Source of the DNA: Corythucha ciliata
Lineage: Eukaryota; Arthropoda; Insecta; Hemiptera; Tingidae
Length of the DNA: 64,000 nt
Direction of reading: 5' to 3'
Assembly (NCBI GenBank): GCA_038030265.1
Contig: CM075940.1
Span: 7,936,001-8,000,000, forward strand
Under the pieces are notes generated by a model. It worked only from the letters and a program-made list of their open reading frames with translations. It was not told the origin of the DNA and ran no database searches. This document shows, piece after piece, positions 57,645 through 64,000 of the stretch; the stretch's first letter is position 1, and each line of letters begins with the position of its first letter. The position numbers and the translations under genes were made by a program.

Positions 57645-57920
57645 TTAGCAAAGAATTGGCCGCACTTGGATTGTCCGGTAGGTCAAACCCATAACATCTT
57701 CAAGCCAATTTTCGAGTAAATCTCCCGCTCCCTCTGAAGCGAGTGAGTAATTGGTTTTCTTACCTCGTTGCGAGTGTACTCCCGGCATCATGAATTCATG
57801 AGTTACTGTCGCGATTTTATGAATCGCGTTAAGCTCATTTTCGTACTTCGTTTTGGGGGTTTTAAATAAATTTTCTATTAAAAAATTAGTTCTTTTTATT
57901 AGGCCGACTAGGTTGGTCAA
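57645..57920 (-). CDS. Hypothetical 91-residue protein
   Basis: The frame has balanced, protein-like composition and no repeats (for example KTKYENELNAIHKIA, GDLLENWLEDVMGLTYR). It contains a donor-like GTAAGA and an acceptor-like cgcttcag only 30 nt apart, which keep the frame and are too close for a usual intron. I recognise no domain. It may be a fragment of a retroelement or a chance ORF. Confidence 0.25.
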   Translation of the reverse strand: MTNLVGLIKRTNFLIENLFKTPKTKYENELNAIHKIATVTHEFMMPGVHSQRGKKTNYSLASEGAGDLLENWLEDVMGLTYRTIQVRPILC

Positions 57921-59302
57921 AAAAGCAATTCATACATGCCGAACTTCTTCGAAGGGCAAATTTCAGAAGTCTCAAAAAGTCTGAGTGAATGACGCTGTTT
58001 CGGTAAATCTGCTGAAAGTTTTTTTTTTTAATTTTGACGTTTTTTTTATTTTGATCTAAAGTGGCTCATCAAGGTATTTCTTTGTTCACGTATTGTTTTG
58101 TTTTGGCGCCAAACAAAATAAAGGACATGAATAAAGAAAATTGAACGATTTGTTGGGTTGCTGAGCCTTAAGATTGAACGCGGTTGCTGTGTTATTCTCA
58201 GTAAGACAGTCCGTACCTTAGCTCGGATTTTTTCAGACTTTCAGGAATATTGTTATCTAAACTAATTAAAAACGTATTTAATTTAATAATTTAAAAAGAT
58301 TTGTGGGGGATTCTGTGAGTTATAGAGTCACCCCTGCACTTTTAGCATATATCGAAATCTCTAGGATCTTGAGTAGTCACACTATGATCTTATTGATTCA
58401 AAGTTTGTTATAGTCTGTCCACTTAGTGATTGACTCTCGAACGTGTTGCTTCATTTTGTTCACTCCCACCAAAAATATTTAAAGAACTCAACAAAAAAAC
58501 TTTTACTACGAGCACTATGGTTGCGTACAGACGCTACACAGTGTTCATTTGTTCAAAAATTATTCCCGGTGCGTTATTTTTAGGAGAAGGGGCAAAAGGG
58601 AAGCTCATTTCACTAAATTCAAGGGCGGGCGAGAGTCCATCTCTGAGTGGACAGACTATAATTTCCTAACTTGCTGAATTTGCTTGGGAGTCCCTGGAAT
58701 TATCTTTAATTTGACTGTTTAGTAAAAGGGTTTGGAGTTTCATGGCTTTCAATTTTGAAATTTTTGAAAGATCCATCTAACAAAGGGAACACCAATACCA
58801 TGATATCTGGTGGGTAGGTGGGTGGGTTTATAGGTTGTTCTCCGCAAGATGAGTGAAGAGAGGACTCGTTGTATTTTGTACGGGGATGTATAAACCGTAG
58901 TTGCATCGTGAAATATTCCATACGCATTTTTTGCCATTTTTTTAACTTTTCTGGTGAGTTATTTCCGCAAACAACCGTGAGTTATTTTGTAGTAACAACC
59001 AAGCCGGTTACTTGCTGTTTATAAGGCGCCAGAGACGAAATCTGGTTATTGGATTAGAAAAAAAAAAAAAGTGAAATTGCTTTTTTGAATGAGCCAGTGC
59101 CGTGTTACTGGAATGAGGCAATCCCATGAAATTCTCTCGTTAGGAAGTCTATTCTATAGACAATTCCAACATGTATGCAAGACATTCTTAATTGCACTTG
59201 AATATCGTCACGATGAGAGGTTAATCCTTCATCAAGTCATCATATATTCACTATAAACTGATCAATTAAGTGGCGATAATTACGTTGTAATTTGCATGCT
59301 AA

Positions 59303-59308
59303 TATAAG
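59303..59308 (+). promoter_or_regulatory. Candidate TATA box of the secreted-peptide gene
   Basis: TATAAG lies about 150 bp upstream of the chosen start codon. An acceptor-like tttttcattcag at 59378-59389 means a spliced 5' leader from further upstream is also possible, which would make this TATA irrelevant. Confidence 0.3.
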
Positions 59309-59453
59309 AACGTCAGCGAAGCTCGTTCGCCCACGTTTTCAGCTGTTCAATTGAAGTTTTCCATGAATGGAATGGATTTTTCATTCAGCTTCAAATTCAT
59401 CAATGGATCAGCAGGGTGCACTCACTTATTCCGTGTTTCAATTTATATACTCA

Positions 59454-60176
59454 ATGAATCGTAAGTAGTATTGCCTTTTATTTTTATTTCATTCTTTTAC
59501 TTTGAAGTCTACGGATAACTAAAATTAACGACAAATCAAATGTTTTTTGAACTTCTCGTGGCCCACAGTTGGGAGCCGTGTTTAATCCATAAAACGGCGA
59601 ATGCGCCCCGTCTTCCCCGGTTCATAGTAGGAATTATGATCTCTGTTGACACAGCCCAAATTTGAAGCTTACAAAATAATAATAAAAAAACCCAAGATCT
59701 TGATATGTTACATAATGTAGTGAGTTTTCTACGTCAGTAAGTGCACCGTTTAACTTCATTTACTGAATTTATCGTTTAATTTTAGGCGCTAGTATTTAGC
59801 CTGGTGGTACTGTTGCCATTATTTCAAAATTGCAATGCGTTGCCGACAATCAGCGACCAATCAGTCAAAGGATATCTGACTGAGGTTTGACTAAATTTCG
59901 TGTGCAATTTTTGAGTGTTTTTCTTATTACTCTGTACAATTCCTCTAGCGGACTTGTTGGTGGAATGAGATATGCAAGGAAGAATTTCAAAATCAATTCA
60001 AATGCAAATGTCCTCTGTGGTCGTACTGTCGAAGTGAGGGACGATACTACAGTGCCTACTGTTCGATGACCAATACGGGGTACATTTGGACTCAACCCGA
60101 GAGAACATGGTCGGCACCGATTCAGACGAGATCAATGGCTCTAGTAAAAAATCCTCTCTTCAAAACGAGGCGCTAA
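59454..60176 (+). CDS. Secreted six-cysteine peptide precursor, three exons (new gene)
   Basis: Exon 1 supplies ATG AAT C (59454-59460) before GTAAGT. Exon 2 is 59793-59884 (after gcgctag). Exon 3 is 59949-60176 (after attcctctag), ending TAA. Phases fit exactly (1, then 0). The 108-residue product starts MNLFSLVVLLPLFQNCNA, a classical signal peptide with likely cleavage after CNA. The mature part carries six Cys in the order C-x5-C-x9-C-x-C-x5-C-x10-C (CWWNEICK, FKCKCPLWSYC, AYCSMTNTGYIWTQP) and ends KTRR. AATAAA is at 60179. In-frame ATGs at 59367 and 59403 are alternative starts. A TATAAG lies at 59303. The aromatic, Gly/Pro-poor, Cys-spaced layout suggests a peptide hormone or other extracellular ligand; I do not recognise a named family. 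Confidence 0.72.
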
Positions 60177-60559
60177 ACAATAAATTTGGTATTCGCTCAA
60201 GTCATAAATTATGATAAATAATGGAATATCACCACATAAATACACCTGAATCAAACGAGTTATTGATTACATTTTTCGAGATCGAAGGTTCATCTCACTT
60301 TATTGAAAGATTCGGGGCAGTGTCTGTTTCGTGAAAGACCCCCCCCCCTCCACCCGGACATGGTGACTAGTAATGACGGAAACTTTTATTTTGAAAATGA
60401 ATATTCAGTCCCTGGGCCCAGGCATTGATAATCAAACCGATAACAGGTTAGTACCCATCCCATAAAACCACCCAGGAAAGGACAGAAGATAGAGGCGATC
60501 CATGATCCCCCCCCCCCCAATCAAACAAGACTTGATGGGAAAAATTGTTGAGTTTATGT

Positions 60560-61230
60560 GACTAGGAAACGCAAAGTTTCACCCATTCAGCAAAACTCCC
60601 CTGTATAACCGTGAAACTCTCTAACTAGCCACAAAGGTCTCCGCCAATAAATTTAGCTGCGAAATTCCCCAAAATAAGCGCGAAACTCTATTTAATCGTC
60701 AAACTATCCAATTTTAGCCACAAAACTATGTATTTAGACGCCAAACTCTCCATTTAGCGCGAAATTCAATTTCGTAGCAAAAACTTATTATTTTGGTCCT
60801 GAAGTACTTCTCAGACGCATTAATGACAATTAAACTCCCAACGTTGACTATTCCGTCAAGAAAAAGTCATTTTTCGCCCTGGATTTTGCAATAGACAAAG
60901 TGTTAACGCGTGGAACTAAAATAATTATTTAGGCGTGAAACTGTCCACTTAGCCGTGAAACTGTCCATTTAGCTGTGAAGCCGTCCATGTAGACACAAAA
61001 CTCCGTATTTAGCGGCCAAACTCTCCATTTAGCTTAGAAGCTCTCCATTTCGTCGCCAAACTTGTCATTTTGTTTGAAAAACTCATAATTTAGTCAAAAT
61101 TAGTGAATGTCTACCGCTTAAATGGCAATTTCACTTCCGACATCGACTATTCGGGTAGGAACCGGTCATTTTTCGCCCAGAATTCTTGAATAGACAAACG
61201 TACATGTTTAGCTCTAGAATAATTATTTAG
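60560..61230 (+). repeat. 'ccatttagccgtgaaactgt' repeats (family F)
   Basis: Variants of aaactctccatttagccg with a period of about 22-28 bp, best preserved at 60930-61060 (ccatttagctgtgaagccgt). The core recalls families A-C (agccgYgaa), so a common origin is possible. Confidence 0.7.
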
Positions 61231-61347
61231 CATCGAACAAAACAAAAGTTGAGGGTTGGCCGGAGGAGTGACGGTGTGTCAAATACTTAAAAAACGAAGA
61301 ATTCGGATGTTCCCGTCACAAAAGTCCCGGACAGTCTCATTCTTTCT

Positions 61348-61425
61348 CCATTTTTTCTCGAAACTCGAATAGTGTTGGGCTATGCCCTTCCATCGTCTTC
61401 CGGATAACATGAGTTTTATTAATTA
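61348..61425 (+). mobile_element. Headless SINE body copy
   Basis: The segment cattttttctcgaaactcga, then tgttgggctatg, ccttccatcgtc and gataacat repeats the sequence that follows the tRNA-like head at 61665, with a few differences. It lacks the tRNA-derived part, so it is either a 5'-truncated copy or the flank of a tandem duplication. Confidence 0.6.
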
Positions 61426-61586
61426 AAATACCGTCAACAGAATTATTCATTATATCCATCTAACAACATCTAGATAAGATAAAATTCGGCGTGGTTTACC
61501 GATCAGGAGAAACGCCTAGAGTTTCGAGAAACAATGGACCTGGGTGGGGTTCGGCTTAGCTTATCCCTCGGAGTATGACTCCCAAA

Positions 61587-61745
61587 GGCGTCTCTGTGGC
61601 GCAATTGGCAGCGTGCTGGACAGGTAATACAGAGGTTGCGGGCTCAAATCCCGCCGGGGAGCCATTTTTTCTCGAAACTCGAATCCTGTTGGGCTATGAC
61701 CTTCCATCGTCGTCCGATAACATCAGTTTAATTAATTTATTAACT
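61587..61745 (+). mobile_element. tRNA-derived SINE
   Basis: The head 61587-61664 has an A box (tggcgcaattgg), an anticodon-arm remnant and a good T-arm/B box (gcgggctcaaatcccgc), and ends ggggagcca like a tRNA 3' end. The 5' acceptor strand (ggcgtctctg) pairs imperfectly with it. The anticodon loop caggtaa lacks the invariant U33. So it is tRNA-derived but not a working tRNA. A unique body of about 80 bp follows, also found at 61348-61425. The parent looks like an Arg-type tRNA (inference). Confidence 0.7.
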
Positions 61746-61749
61746 AAAC

Positions 61750-64000
61750 ATTTTACATAAACCTCCACCTCTCCTTCCTCATTCATTGAGATAATTTCAA
61801 TCTACGCCGCTGTAGTTGGAAGGTACAAAACGTCACAAAAAATGGCCAGTTTCCTCGGCCGGCTTTCCCATACGGACTCGACAGGGAATCGCAATTGATC
61901 GAAATTAGTGGAAGGAGACAATTCCAACGAGTAAATAAAAATGAAAGGCACTAAAAACCACCGAGCTGAAATGTGCGTAATGCAGAGAAGCACGACAAAT
62001 CGGCTCTATATTTTGTGTGATTGTCAGTCTGCTTGTTGGTAGTTGGGGGGGGGGGGGCAACCAAGGAATAGTGTCGAATTATAGCGCACTTTCAAGTGCG
62101 GATTTATATGACGGACAGTGGCTCAATAGCCACCACCCTTTCTCGCCCTCTGGCCTCAAACAAAAATGCCAGTGTTTAAAACCATCAGAAAACTGAAATA
62201 ATACGTCCCTTTAGCTAAGCTTAGCGACATCTTACGAGGAGAACGCGAAGCCTTCTAGCCTTTGGGGAATTTGCAAAATCTTGGATCAATTTCGGTGGCG
62301 AAATTGGCAGTTATTAGACTGAATAGACAGTTCGTGGACCATAAACTCATTTATTTTTAGCAAACTTTAGTTTTTATTGCACTTCAGAAGGCAGCAACCG
62401 AGCTCAAAGAGACAAGTTCAAGAACAGATATGTAAATTTTTTAAATTTAGAATTGTCACTTTCCCATGAACCAACTGACCACCCACCCTGTCAGAGTGAT
62501 GTTGTAGCGGCAGGTTAAACGAAATTTCGGGACTAATTGGGAACATTACCATTTCCAAGAATAAGCGACAAGGAAAAATGTTTCAAGTGAAGCAACGGTT
62601 TTCACCAACTAACAGAAGAGCGCCCTGTGGGTTGGAAATATTTACGAATTAAAGGGTTCCTTGATGTTATGACTGACGGGAGCGTGTTCGTCCTATTTGA
62701 AGTTCACCAATGTCACTCTAATAACGCGAAATTAAAGTTGTTTATTCTAAAGAATGATGGACAAAATCGATGCGAGTGTTCGCATCGAGCAGCACAAAAG
62801 TGGCTGTAGGTTGCAATCGATGACGGGGGCGGCCCTCGGAAAAAGGGGGTTGGTCTGGCAAGTGGAATAGTCCCCTCTGGATTCTCCTCCTTTGACAAGC
62901 TTCGTGAACGTTTTCATTTCTCATGCATACGATGCTTTATAAAGGGGGGGGAGACGAAGAGAAAAAAAAGGTCTCTCGCTCCACGGTCATTCAATGATTC
63001 CAATCCGGGAAGTTTCTCTTTTTTTTTTACGACCCAGTTCAGACAACTAGAGTCGACGCCTCGTAATAATTTCACCCCGTAAGTAAGTAGTTAAACGTTC
63101 TAAACTACGCTCAAATATTGATTCCCCTTATCTCAGCTCAATTTAGAGCAGTGGGCTAAGTTCTGCTCCACCGATTTTTTTTTTCCTCTCCCTTTTACGC
63201 AGCCCTGAAATAAGCCTCTTCTTTTAATGTTTAAAAGCCAATTTTTATAGCATAAACATACTTAACTCAAAATGAAACATTTCCCATTCATTTCAAGCGA
63301 ATAGTGATAGTCACTTGTTTCAACATCCCTCACATCTCGGAGCCATTACTTGCATTTAATTGAGGGTTTTAAAGGAAAAAAAAAACATGATTCCTGTTTT
63401 ATGGTTCTTTAAACGGTGTTTTAAAAGTTGTTTTTATAACGACAACGCAAAAATGAGCCCAACCACGTGGGCAGCACCTGTGTAATTCCATATTTTGAGA
63501 GACTTGAGTTTTCGGGTTTTTGCTGCTAATTCAATTCAGATCACGGCTTAAACGAGTCAATAGCAACATAAATGAAACACAGCTTCTTGAAACAGCTTCT
63601 TTGTCTGAGGCACGCGTGACGACTGATATATGAAATGCGTGCATTTTATGAGCTCAAGTCACTATTAAAAGCATGATTTGTTTCTATGGTTACCAGTTTC
63701 AATGATGACGAAGTTAAGGGGGTGAGGGGGGAATGTATTGAAGATGATACGGCATAAATAATGCTCGGTAGAAAGGCTGGGGGATGGGGTTAAAATAGGT
63801 CATTTTCTGAATGAACTGTCGAAAACAGGATAGATGAGCGTTGTATGGCTGAGCGATAAACCTTGGCTTAACGGTCTCACACCCCTCTCTGAATATTTCG
63901 AGGAACTTTGGTCGAGACGTGCTTCCTTTAATTATTCCAAGAAGTCTAAATTTACGAACAAGAGACGTCAATTATACATTTCTATTGATCCCTTGGCTTA
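61750..64000. other. Gene-free right end
   Basis: AT-rich sequence with a G run near 62045, a T run near 63175 and short unsupported ORFs. The 85-codon minus frame at 63714-63971 (begins MTSLVRKFRLLGIIKGSTSR) is protein-like in composition but unrecognised. No repeat array, RNA gene or splice-supported exon is seen. Confidence 0.35.

Noticed and set aside
59363..59460. ATG at 59363 (MNGMDFSFSF...) as start of the secreted peptide
   Set aside because: That frame meets a stop or loses the signal peptide at every usable acceptor; the ATG at 59454 gives a clean signal sequence.
61587..61664. Functional tRNA gene
   Set aside because: Imperfect acceptor stem and no U33 in the anticodon loop, and it is followed by a repeated SINE body.

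Overview
The window is nuclear DNA of an invertebrate animal. Genes are split by many short GT-AG introns and lie among transposon remnants and degenerate tandem repeats. Twitchin with an arthropod-style N-terminus, a full-length neurofibromin (absent from Caenorhabditis) and an arthropod-looking secreted Cys-rich peptide point to an ecdysozoan, most likely an arthropod. I cannot name the species. A genome-wide oddity is the density of G/C homopolymer runs of 8-13 bases, roughly forty in 64 kb by eye.

Region 1, 1-15007, minus strand: the 5' part of a twitchin/Bent-type giant muscle protein gene. The start codon is at 15007 and eight Ig-type domains are spread over 15.0-5.2 kb. A linker follows, encoded by many tiny Lys/Glu-rich exons whose lengths are all multiples of three (4.85-0.53 kb). 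The Fn3/Ig repeats and kinase expected downstream would lie beyond the left edge.

Region 2, 15.0-26.0 kb: no gene recognised. It holds ~110-bp degenerate repeats, a foldback element at 20.7-21.1 kb, a 'tttgtggtt' repeat array and a weak tRNA-like sequence.

Region 3, 26045-49511, minus strand: a complete neurofibromin (Nf1) gene. I traced 52 exons totalling about 8.18 kb of CDS (about 2,725 residues). The RasGAP, Sec14, PH-like and C-terminal regions are intact, including the arginine finger. Its large introns hold LINE remnants, a foldback element and repeat arrays.

Region 4, 49.5-64 kb: mostly degenerate minisatellites with a CGCGAA-like core, TE ends, inverted repeats and a tRNA-derived SINE. 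Hidden among them, on the plus strand at 59454-60176, is a three-exon gene for a 108-residue secreted peptide with six cysteines in its mature part. It has no long ATG-initiated ORF and would be missed by ORF scanning. It is the most interesting new item here.

The two large genes are in tandem on the minus strand. Twitchin acts in the sarcomere and Nf1 in Ras signalling, so I infer no shared function.
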